DNA from: Anthoceros angustus
Lineage: Eukaryota; Streptophyta; Anthocerotopsida; Anthocerotales; Anthocerotaceae
Direction: 5' to 3'
Assembly: GCA_010909165.1 (NCBI GenBank)
Contig: VJWM01000302.1
Location: 1 to 64,000 of the forward strand
DNA length: 64,000 nucleotides
Position 1 is the first letter of the stretch, and every line of letters starts with the position of its first letter. This document shows positions 54,757-64,000 of this stretch, piece by piece. The notes below the pieces were generated by a model, which made no database searches, was not told the DNA's origin, and saw only the letters and a program-made list of their open reading frames with translations. Made by a program: the position numbers and the translations under genes.

Positions 54757-55810
54757 CGGGAAGTGCATATTTGGCGGTCATCGTGAAAGGGCGATCTCCC
54801 TCCTTCACATACTCCTCGCGGAGTCGCCATAGCTTCCACCGTTTTGTACCGTTGCATTACTCGCTGCGCCTCTTCTCGGCCTTCCGTCTTTGGACAAACC
54901 TCTAGCGATCGCCTATTAGCTTTCATCAGATTAAACGCGTCCCTCCATCATGACTCGGAGCGTTGGTACCTCAAACTCCACAGGCATAACCGGCGAATGC
55001 CCATAGGTTAAGTAATACGGAGTTCAGTGTATTACCTTCTCCGTCCTCAAGGCCCATAGCGGATGGTAGCTTGGTATCCCAACATGCAGTTAATCGTAAG
55101 CTTATTGTGATGCGCAGATAAGTCTGGTCTTCTCCGTTAACCCATTGGCCTTCGGGTTGTATGGGGCGTCTTGGCGATGAGTTATCAAATAGTCCGTCAT
55201 TGCGCTTATCACATCATTGAAATGAGTTCCCCTATCACTTACCAACCGCAACGGGCACCCACCATCTTTGTGATGATGTTCTCATAGAGGAACTTTGCCA
55301 CCGTCTTGCAGAAACTGGTCCTTGTTGCCAGCGCCTCCACCCATCGGGGTGTGAGTCCGTTGCCACCAGGATGTACCTCTTCCTGTGTGTCTCATAGGTC
55401 GATAGTCGATGCCATCTTCAAAGGCGCTAGTGCGAGTGGGCTCCATCTGGTTAGTGAGCGTTGGCCTGATCCGCCGACAAGCATCACATCTCTTCACAAT
55501 TGGTGTGTTCTCCATACATGGTGGGCCACCAGTATCCGGCCTCCAAGATTTTCTTGGTGGTGACCTGCGCTGCATAATGGCCACCGCCCAGGCCTTCATG
55601 CATCCCTTTTATGACTACCTCCGTTTCCGCCTGTTGAAGGTACCTACGCTCCACGCCGTCCGGTCCCACCTTAAAGATACATCCGTTGTACATCCTGAAG
55701 GGCCGAGCGTAGTGTACAAAGGCCTGTTGCTGGGCACGGTTTAACCCACTTGGAATCTCCATCTCCCATGTACTGCTCCAGCCCACATAGGTGGGCCGCA
55801 CGCCCGCCTC
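54757..55810 (-). pseudogene. Gy2 integrase, main part
   Basis: Frame 55484-55801 has the H2C2 domain: YLQQAETEVVIKGMHEGLGG followed by HYAAQVTTKKILEAGYWWP and CEEM. The first catalytic Asp is in DGIDYRPMR (about 55390). The second is in LVSDRGTHFND (about 55240). The Glu region reads NPKANGLTEK (about 55150). The C-terminal part reads KEGDRPFTMTAKYALP up to 54757, where Copia-D interrupts. All DDE positions are present, though in several frames. Confidence 0.8.
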
Positions 55811-57110
55811 CTTCTCCGCTTCGCTACTTCTACCTTACAAGTTTGGGGTTCCTACCGCGCCTCCTCCGCCTCCAATGCGGCCACCAATTCCTCATCCGGA
55901 AAGTCATCCTCGATCCCGCAGGTCGGCCTGCCTTTCAACTCGACAAGAAGTCGATTTTGGTGTTGCCTCGCTCGGTCTCCACCTCAAAGGTGAACTCACA
56001 GCGAGAATCCACCTCGCACGGCCGGACAGTCCGCTTTATTCACCATGCTTGAGCGCCAAGTGATCACATAGAACACAAACTCATGTGTAAGGTAGTGCCC
56101 CAATTTCACGATACCATTCCTAACGCCTCGCCTCCGTAGTAGTGTACCTGCTCGCATGCGTGAGCCGCCTTCCGCATAGTAGATTGATGATCCCTCCGCT
56201 TGTCGCCCTTTGGCCGAGCACTACCCGATGGCGGCCGACACATCTACATACACATGGAATCGCTTACTCCTCCGGACCTTTAACATCGAGCGCTTATCGT
56301 GGTGGTCTCAGATGCAATGCTCCTTCTCGTGTCCAGTCCACTCCTCCTTCCCGAGTAACCTGCTAGTTGGCGCCCGCTTGCAAGTCCCGGATGAACGCCT
56401 GTAGTAACCCACCATGCCTGAATCTCAGCCTTCAGATTCGGGTGGCTGCAGGGATCGAATGACCCCGACCTTATCTTGGTCCACCTCTATCCTCGCTACG
56501 ACACACGGTGTCCACAAGATTCCTCCGGCCATTCCAAAGTAGCATTTCTCCTGGATGTAGACACGGGGTTTCCTTACAACGCCCAAGCACTTCCAGTGCC
56601 CAACGTGCTTGTCTTCCTCTCCATGTACGCAAAAGTCGCCAGAATACCCATGAAGTCCTCGAAAATCCTCAAGACGTTGGTCACCATCCGCATGAATGAT
56701 CCGGTGCCCCGCTATCCCAAAGGCGCTAAGCGAACGCCCCCACTCCGTGGTGAACGTTGTCTTATCCCATCGACTCCCTTAGGTGCAGCTTGGTTGTAGC
56801 CGAGTATCCATCCAAGAAGGAGGCACTCCCCGCCACCTTGTCCAAGATGTCGTCCACGAAGGGCATGGGGAAATGGTCCTTCTCGGAGTGCTGAGTTTCC
56901 TCCAATCTCGATAGACACGGATCGCCTGCGCTTCTTGGGCACGAACGATGGTGCTACCCATTCTGCTTTCACGATTGGAAAGATGATGTCCGCCTCCAAA
57001 TATTTGTCCAGGACCTCCTTGACCTTGAGCGAGTGCTTGGGATTCAGCTTTATACCGCCAATCCGAGCACCGCCTCCCCGGCTCAGTCTATCCGTGTTCG
57101 CCAATCGTTG
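55811..57110 (-). pseudogene. Gy2 reverse transcriptase and RNase H
   Basis: Frame 56712-57104 begins the polymerase (KHSLKVKEVLDKYLEADIIF, KAEWVAPSFVPKK) and reaches the GYNQ segment at about 56800. The palm active-site region at about 56600-56700 is broken; I could not read a clean Y-x-DD. RNase H follows with FHVYVD (about 56245) and YYGGEALGM-like sequence (about 56150), then HYLTHEFVFYV. The order and phrases fit a Tat-like gypsy pol. At least five frameshifts occur. Confidence 0.7.
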
Positions 57111-57182
57111 AATGCCTTCATATCCGTGACCTTGAAAGCAAACACCTCGCTGAATTCCCCAACAATCGCGGTGAGGTCTCGC

Positions 57183-58110
57183 TCAACTCACGGCATATCC
57201 TTGCGGAATTTTAGAATTTTCCGGACCTCCACGCCTTCCACATCGTCGGATTGACCGCCTCCCTTTCCCCGGCCTACGCCCAAAGCCATCATCCTCCATC
57301 CGGTTCATCCTCACGCATCCCCACTCTAAAAGCTCGTCTGAGGTAAACCGGGTCACTTCTTGGTCCTCCACCTCCTGCTGGTCTCCCTTGCCCTCGTCCT
57401 CCTGGCTAGGCGCGGCCTCACCGAAACAATTGACCACCTCCGCTCCAAAAGTGTCCCTTCGGTAGTCCATCTCTTCTTCGGACCACGAGATTTTTGGAAA
57501 GGGGTAGTCATCATTCGTATCCTCGCGTTCATCGTCCCCACTGTCCTCGGCGGAGGTGTACCCCTCTGTGGTGCTTACGGTTTCCCCGCAGTAGGTGTCC
57601 TTGCTCCAGGTGATCGCTACCCGTCCCTCCCTTACCTTCGGATCCCAGTCAACTGGTTTGAAGTGTATCTCCTTCCTTCCGAAGTGTAGTTTTGTCTGAG
57701 CGAGTCCCACCCGTGGACGCCCAACAAGACTGCACCCCCGAGGTCCCGGGCTTGATGACCACTAAGTCCAATGTAGGGTGCCCCGCTATGGTTGCTTGAC
57801 TCGACACCTCACGGCGCCGTGACATGTCCGCCATCCCGAGGGTTTTGGTGGATGGCTCAAATGGAACCCCAACCGCCTCGGCCTCCGTGATGAGGTTGAC
57901 TCGACTGCGTCCGGGCACGCTTAATCACGCACCCCGATTTCACCAACCACCGGCGCCCGGTCCGTGATGAGATACCACTCTTACCTCCATGTTCTTGGTC
58001 CCACGACCGAGGCGTTTCGCGTGGTTGTGTCTCCTTGATGGCCTCGGACTTCGCCGATACTGGATTGTCTAACAACTCCCGAGTGACACCAGGTGTTGTT
58101 GGTCCATCAT
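57183..58110 (-). pseudogene. Gy2 protease and acidic spacer
   Basis: Frame 57649-57918 carries a protease-like middle (SRVNLITEAEAVGVPFEPST, TIAGHPTLDLVVIKPG). The catalytic DTG could not be read and probably lies in the broken stretch near 57960. Frame 57183-57710 (175 residues) continues with GLAQTKLHFGRKEIHF and is then strongly acidic (SAEDSGDDEREDTNDDYPF, SQEDEGKGDQQEVEDQE). This acidic linker between protease and polymerase has no recognised function. Confidence 0.55.
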
Positions 58111-58114
58111 CAAG

Positions 58115-59570
58115 TCAGCCACCTTGAAGGGCGGGCTTCTCACGAGTCACGGTCGCCGTGATTCTTCCACCGCCACCGCCTGCGTGGTGGGCCCACCGGT
58201 CCGCTTGGATCTCCTCCTGAAGCATCTCCGCCACTTCTCGAACCACATCCGGTGGAAACTGGGGTGTTGCCTTGGGTGGGTCCGTTTCCTCTACTATCGT
58301 TTCAGGAGGTTTCTGGTCGGGTGATTCCTCTGGCAGAGCTGCCCGATTCAACTCGCCTTCCTTGGCTGGCTCTCCCTCCTTCGCGAGAGTCCCGTCCTCC
58401 GTATCCGTGGTGCTCTCTCCATTTTTCTTCCTCTTTAACTGCCTTCTCTCCTTTCGCTCCTTCCGGCGGCTTCGGGTTGACACCTCCAGTACCTCCAGGT
58501 CTACCTTCTCCTCCTTAGCCGAACCCGCCTCGTACCACTCCGCCCCAAGTTCCTTCGGCGCCTCTTCCCACTCCGCCAGCTGTGCATCTTCAATCTGTAG
58601 CACCGCGCTTAGGGAGAGGGGCGAGGGTCGGGCTCTCCACCGGGTGGCATAGCGCACGCCCCGAGCGAGGGTTCTGGCTGTGGTACCGCCCGCCATGTGT
58701 CCTCTCGCCTTGCAATCCCGCATAGGCTCAAAGTCCCCTCCCTGCCGAGTGGGGTATGGGCACGATTGGAGTAGTGCCCGGTTCTGGGCCCAAGCAGATA
58801 CCGCCGCCTGAGAATTGGAGGGCTCCCATATGTGCCGGACGGGGTCGATGCATGGATGGTCCGGCCGCCGTAGGGTACATGCCTTGGGATACCGCTGCCT
58901 GTGGTGCTTCTTGCACGCTGGCCCTCCCACCTCCTACTCTTCCCGTAGTCGCACTCCACTTGGTTTACGGGTCCGAGGGCGCTTAGCCTTGAATGCCCAT
59001 GTGGCACACCGCACACCATAGATGGTCCGAACTGGCCGCCCGCCTGCCTGTCCTTCACCGGTTGATCGTCAATTCTTCCACCCTCTTCATTACCGTTCAG
59101 ATCTTCCCTCAACCCCACTTTCAAAGGGGTTGGATCGCGGAACTTCGCGCAAGGCATCACGACCTCCTTCTTTCGACCTCCTAATCGCAGCTTTTCTTCT
59201 TATTCCTCTCGGTGAGGTTCCTCCTCTTCGCGCCATCCTCGGATTCTTCTTCGGAACCCTCCTCCTCTTCCTCCGAAGTAACCTCGGTTTTCATCCTTCC
59301 GAGGCTCTTCATCTCGGATTCGACCCCGTTCTTTTCTTCTTCCCGCCTGGAGGCGTCCTTGTCCTCCGTTGGTGCATCGATTCCTCGTAGTTCTCCGCCG
59401 CTCGGACCGCCTTACTCACATCCTTTTCTGCCAACAGCAATGACGTGCTTAGCCATTGGCTTGGGTAGGCCATTGCGAAGGCCAGCGAACCAGCCGTGCA
59501 CGTCACTGCGTAAAGTCAGGCGGCTCGTCTGGGGCCTCAAGCCCAGCGCTAGCTCGATTTTTTGGCCAGG
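58115..59570 (-). pseudogene. Gy2 gag and C-terminal charged region
   Basis: The part at 59309-59506 contains LLLAEKDVSKAVRAAENYEE, matching Gy3. Near 59010 MVCGVPHGH begins a knuckle-like region. The long frame 58115-58930 (271 residues) contains CPYPTRQGGDFEPMRDCKAR, also seen in Gy3, and then a charged linker (RRKERKERRQLKRKKNGEST, EGEPAKEGELNRAALPEESP) ending in EMLQEEIQADRWAHH. Gag forms the particle. The charged linker probably joins gag to pol. Confidence 0.65.
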
Positions 59571-59589
59571 GGTGAGGGTAGATTTCTAG

Positions 59590-61505
59590 AAAGAAAATTG
59601 ACCCACCATTTGGTCATTTTAACTCAATATAGTAAAATCTATTACAATAGAGTAGAAAACATGGCATGTCGGGTGAAATGCATCCACCATAAATGTTGAA
59701 AACCAAAAGTGAGGGTAGAAAAAATTGACTCCAAGTGAATACCAGGTACATCTAGATGAAAGCTCATTCTAGAAATCCCACCAAACCTTCATCTGGCATA
59801 AAAGAACATATTCAAGTAAATACCATACCATTCGAGAGTGAACACCCAGAGAAAACAAAAGGTCAATAATGTCAACAACACATTAAGGTAACAAAATAGC
59901 GGTAATGTGACACAATGAGAGAACGTGAAGAGCATGCAACACTTGACACAAAGATGAAAACATACCACTATTGCCTGCGAGAATTTTCGTGTTTCTCGTG
60001 ATCTTGTTCAAGCCCCCACACTCTCCGCCGCCAAGACATAGTAAGCAAGCGAAAAGCACCAAACAAAGCTAACAGCAAACTGAAAACTCCACAAACAAAA
60101 CAATGAAACTATAGTCCTGAAATGACACACAGTCAAACAAACAGTTGGACACAAAGAATGCAATCGCACCCAAATTACTTCCTGCAGTATTATCCAGTTA
60201 TGGCCGGATATCCTTCAAGCCACCCAAACTCTTCTGCATGACAAAACATACTGGAAATAATTAACTGAAAGGAAGCTACAAAGTTGACAAAACTTTATTG
60301 CTAGTCTATAAGACAATGAATGACAGAGATAAGCAAACTTATGAGCTGAGGAGAAAACAAAACCAACACAAAGGTAAGACCACAACGCAAAAGAAAGCTA
60401 TACAATGGATGACAACACGGAAATCAATGGTGAGGCTTGAAAACCCTAAACTAAGACGCAACCAAACAAAACAACGATCGCATCGCTTATTACTTTCCAG
60501 TATACATTCAGTTAAGTCCGGATCTTTTCAAGCTTCCGCAAACCCTCAGATCGAAACATACGAGGTGAGAAACGAAAGAAAGATCGAAACTCACAGGAAG
60601 ATGCATAACATCGAGGACAATCAAGCCAAATGTTAAACGAAACAAATAACTGAAACCTTCACAAACTAGACAAAGAACATACATAAAACTCTATGTTCTA
60701 CGATGGACGAACACAAGGTGACAACTGAAACAAAAATAGGAGATAAAGATGGAAACTTCTTTGTGTATCCAGAAACGCGGTAGCAACAAAATAAGAAGAC
60801 TTACGGTGAATAAAGAGGAACATCGTGAACACGCAAACTCCAACAAAAGATAAAAGACCAATTTTCCATCTAAACAACCGAAAGCCGCAGACGTGAGCGT
60901 AAATGGAACACAAAAGCGCTCATACTTCAATGTCCAACCACAGGCCTTACAGTGCCTTTAAATTGATTTCAAGGGAAGTAAAAAGAAAGACAAAGACACA
61001 GCATGCAGAACAAAAAAAGACACAGAAAACGCATAGGAAACGACTTCACACACAGAAGAGCTTAACGCACCTTATTGGCGCAATAGACTGAACACACATA
61101 AACAACTGTGATTCAAGTAAGGTCATCAACGGCCCGGGAGAGGAAAAAGAGGCATGCACAAAACAAACTCGAACACCAACTCAACAACCGCCATGAAACG
61201 CAACAATGTAACAAACTACAGACACAAACTAAGAGAAGAGCGACATACAAGAGTAGCTAAAAAGAGCGGAGAAAAGCCGCACAAAAGACCAAGACACTCG
61301 AAACAAATGACATCGGCCTTTAAGTCGAAACCTTGGCCTTGAGGCAAACAACTTTGGCTTTTGAAGTAACAACTTCACACAACAAAAAGCAATTGCTCAA
61401 ACTACTCAAATCGATAAAGACCACGGACTTGGACATGCGGAAACCTTGGGACTACAAAACAAAATACCTGGCCTTGAGCTACCCTAGGAAAAGACAATAC
61501 CATCC
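59590..61505. other. A-rich stretch without a resolved gene
   Basis: The plus strand is A-rich and T-poor with many ACAAA/CAAAC words. A degenerate repeat is visible: GTATTATCCAGTTATGGCCGG (about 60187) and a similar stretch at about 60497, some 310 bp apart. On the minus strand there are intron-like T-rich tracts and GTAAGT/GTATGT words (for example about 60810 and 59965), but no exon chain could be built. Confidence 0.3.
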
Positions 61506-61513
61506 AAAGAAAG

Positions 61514-61545
61514 AGTTTATATAGCATACAAAACCCTAACTCCTC
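61514..61545 (+). promoter_or_regulatory. Possible core promoter: TATA box plus telo-box
   Basis: TTTATATAG (about 61515-61523) is followed about 10 bp later by AAAACCCTAAC, the telo-box typical of plant housekeeping promoters and 5' leaders, then a CT-rich leader (CTCCTCTCCCTCC). The arrangement resembles a plant promoter but no clear gene follows. Confidence 0.3.
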
Positions 61546-61804
61546 TCCCTCCATCGGCGCCGCCATTCTCTCTCTACCAGACCTTGTTTGAATTTACCGA
61601 ACCTAGAATTCCAAACCAAATTCCAAACCTACCTAAATCTATGATTGGTTCACCGCCGCCGCCCTAGCTGCCAAACCTAAATTACACTTACCAAACCTAG
61701 CTTGACCACACCAAACCTAACCCCGAACCTCGAACGAGTAAACGCTGCCGACCAATCAAACAACACGAGGTCATCCGCAAGAAACTTCAGAACCCTAACC
61801 CGCT

Positions 61805-62305
61805 ATGCTGTCTCGCATCGCAGTCCCCGGGTCCTCGATCCTTGCCGATTGCGATGGGCAATCGGTGATGGGCGATTGGATCGGAAAGGAATACCGCCTC
61901 ATTGCGACTCATCGGCCCCCGCCTCAACTGCCGCCCAGCCTGCTCCCACTGCCGCCTGCCTCACCGGCGGTCGTGAGAACCGCCATGCTTGAGCAAGAAC
62001 TCTTGGGAGGCAAGCTAGGGTCATGGGATCGATCCAATAGTGGCCTTGATGTCTTCACCAATCTTCGGCTCGCACCTCATGGCGGTGGGTCTCTTGATCT
62101 TGATGTGCGCACCACCTCGTGTAGGCACCCGATCTCTCCCCAAAGGGCGCCGAGGAAGTTTATGTCCACATTGGTGCCACTGCAGGTCACCAAGCTCTCC
62201 GCCGCCTCCTTGAGCTTGAGCCGGAGTCCCGGGGTCAGCTATGGTGTGCACCACGATGTCGCCCTTGTGGCGGAGTGGTCCATTCCTGCTGCGAATGGAG
62301 GGTGA
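61805..62305 (+). CDS. Weak candidate frame downstream of the possible promoter
   Basis: The frame is open for 166 residues from an ATG that follows the leader-like region. It has a Pro-rich run (RPPPQLPPSLLPLPPASPAV) and no recognised domain. Another open run, 62478-62660, reads more like real protein (LSGNCRVTAFDEVDSDILPP) and continues past one TAG. It is possible that a decayed gene spans 61.8-63.0 kb, but I cannot confirm coding. Confidence 0.18.
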   Translation: MLSRIAVPGSSILADCDGQSVMGDWIGKEYRLIATHRPPPQLPPSLLPLPPASPAVVRTAMLEQELLGGKLGSWDRSNSGLDVFTNLRLAPHGGGSLDLDVRTTSCRHPISPQRAPRKFMSTLVPLQVTKLSAASLSLSRSPGVSYGVHHDVALVAEWSIPAANGG

Positions 62306-64000
62306 ATGGCTTCTCAAAGCCCGAGGGTGCTGATGGGACGTGAGCTGTTCTTATCTTGAGAGGGCTTGCGCGGTGCTGGAGTCACATGCGGGCTCGCCTA
62401 ATGGGTGTGATGGGACGAGCCTGATGGGGTGATGAAATGCCCCCGCCATTGAGCAACGTGATGCCATGGCCCGCTGAGTGTTGGATATTTATGTGGAGCG
62501 ATGGTGGCGTGTGGGGTTTGAGGATGTCGCGACAACGGTGGCCCTGGGCGAGGTGCACCGCTCGCCACTGTCTGGGAACTGCCGGGTCACTGCGTTTGAT
62601 GAGGTGGATTCAGACATATTGCCACCGCAGATTCATGTCGACGAAGATGGCTTTCGGTAGATTCTCGGGAACTTGCCGATCGGATTCGAGCGGTGGTCAC
62701 TGATTCTGACCACCGCGATCACCGATGGTGCGAGGTTGTAAGCACTCGAGGAAGCCGATGCTTCATGAATGTCAGGAACAACGCTTCGTGTGATGAGTTG
62801 CATAAGTCATGACACGCTTGTCGGCATGGCTCATTTTGACAAAATGTGCTTTTGTGGGTGCTCCATGGTCGATGACAGGCTCATCTTGTTTGTTGGCTCC
62901 GAATCTTGTCATTCGGGCGATTGGTCTGTGCTTCCACGCGGTTGCCTGCGTCAGGTGTGCGGCCTTGGGACGACGATCTGCCGCGGCATGGCGGCCTACC
63001 ACGACTGGGTACCCAAGGGGCTTGAGCTGTAAGAGCCTCGAACACGGCCAAGCTCGCAACTTCCTTGATGTGTGACCGCCCCACAAGATCAACAAGATGT
63101 CGATGCGTCGCATGTCTAGATTTGTTGATGCAAGAACTTTAGCTACGAGGAGTCATTGGAATTGTGCATTGAGATTGCAATGTTTTTCAAATTGTTCACG
63201 AAATGGCGATACATGTGAGTATTATGGTGGCTACTGTGGTTTTGGCGTTAGTAATGGGGTCAACCCATGTGTTCGTCTGCTGAAATGTTTTTGCCTTGTG
63301 GACTTAAAGGTTGCGTTGGCGGTTACACATGAGTTTTGCAGACGGATCCACTAAGGATGTTGCTCCAATGGCATACATTGAGTATTTTTCTTGCCCCGTA
63401 TTCATATTCCTACCATTGATGTCCATGATCCAAGGCTCTCGTGCGAGAGAATCTGGTAAAAATGCTTCTTCATGTGTGTGGAGAGAAGTCGAGGTGAACT
63501 ACCAGTTTGAGCTTGTGGGATAGTGCCCGGATGCCCCCTTGCAATCAATTTCTGCGTATCGTGAGATTAGCCTCGCTAGGATGTAAAGCATGTCGTCATG
63601 CTCTAATGCTATTGTCTTCTGCAGATTGTGGACCGCCTAATTAATCGAGGGAAGCCAAACCACCAGAAAGCCAACTCCTCCTCAAAATCCGTTGCCACCA
63701 TGGCTCAAATCGAGGCATGTGCAATGTCGGGCTCCTTAAGTTGCTACGATGACCAAATTGTTAGTGTGTATCTTCATCGTCATGGACTTGTTTAACTTGT
63801 AAGCTTCTCTTGATCATTCCCAAGTTTGAGATAGCAACCCGACGCAAAACTGACTTGCAAGTGCACGTGGATGTTTTTGTTTGCAATTTCGAACGCATAG
63901 GGGCTAGGGATGGGCCATCGATGAGTGAAGTTGAGCACAACACTATGTGATCTTGTGACCTCCTGTCGACAAGGGTGTTAAGGAAATGATGAGTCTTTAT
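62306..64000. other. Unassigned sequence
   Basis: Scattered protein-like runs occur on the plus strand (62769-63032 and 63311-63523) without a shared frame or recognisable motif. No repeat partner elsewhere in the window was noticed. Confidence 0.25.

Larger units (their letters stand above)
54757..59580 (-). mobile_element. Gy2: Ty3/gypsy element (Tat-like), 5' end missing
   Basis: Minus-strand order is gag, zinc-knuckle region, protease, acidic spacer, reverse transcriptase, RNase H, integrase. The integrase continues beyond Copia-D at 47535-47702. Phrases such as AEWVAPSFVPKK and a GYNQ segment in the palm are typical of the Tat/Athila side of gypsy. The 5' LTR, primer site and gag start are lost at about 59580. 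Gag is nearly identical to Gy3 at 25800-25900. Confidence 0.8.

Noticed and set aside
61532-61541. AAACCCTAA as telomeric repeat
   Set aside because: It is a single copy within a promoter-like context, not an array.

Overview
The window looks like intergenic nuclear DNA from a large, repeat-rich genome of the green-plant (streptophyte) lineage. Nearly everything recognisable is LTR retrotransposon, with plant-type Ty1/copia pol domains, Met-tRNA-type primer sites, polypurine tracts and 5-bp target duplications. No intact host gene, tRNA, rRNA or CRISPR array was found. Retrotransposon-encoded cytosine methyltransferases have, as I recall, been reported from a charophyte alga and dinoflagellates, so an early-diverging streptophyte is attractive, but the sequence alone does not fix the species.

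Layout. 0-2.5 kb: the end of an LTR (type L) and a decayed element E1. 2.5-6.9 kb: a cluster of short inverted and direct motifs, then Copia-A (+), which has no 5' end. 6.9-8.0 kb: element E2 (+). 8.0-14.9 kb: Copia-B (-), nearly complete, inserted into E2-like DNA. 15.4-24.7 kb: a TRIM-like unit T (LTR, about 150 bp, LTR) split by Gy1, a minus-strand Ty3/gypsy element. 24.7-26.6 kb: the 5' part of another gypsy element (Gy3). 26.6-43.9 kb: a mosaic of E elements (E3, E4, E6, E7) that encode only a transposon-type domain protein and a coiled-coil protein, plus a gypsy remnant, Gy4. 43.9-59.6 kb: a nest in which Gy2 (gypsy, Tat-like) holds E7 in its 3' part and Copia-D in its integrase gene, and E7 holds Copia-C in its LTR. 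59.6-64 kb: A-rich then mixed DNA with no convincing gene.

The most interesting object is Gy1. Its minus strand reads gag with two zinc knuckles, protease, a C5 cytosine-DNA methyltransferase with motifs I, IV, VI, VIII, IX and X in order, reverse transcriptase, RNase H, integrase, a C-terminal PHD finger, and a separate 258-residue open frame of unknown function. Protease and methyltransferase share one uninterrupted frame at their junction, and integrase tail and PHD finger share another. This copy is broken by frameshifts, but the layout suggests a retroelement family carrying both a DNA-methylation writer and a histone-tail reader.

Most coding regions are interrupted by small indels. LTR pairs also differ mainly by indels rather than substitutions, so part of the decay may be assembly error.
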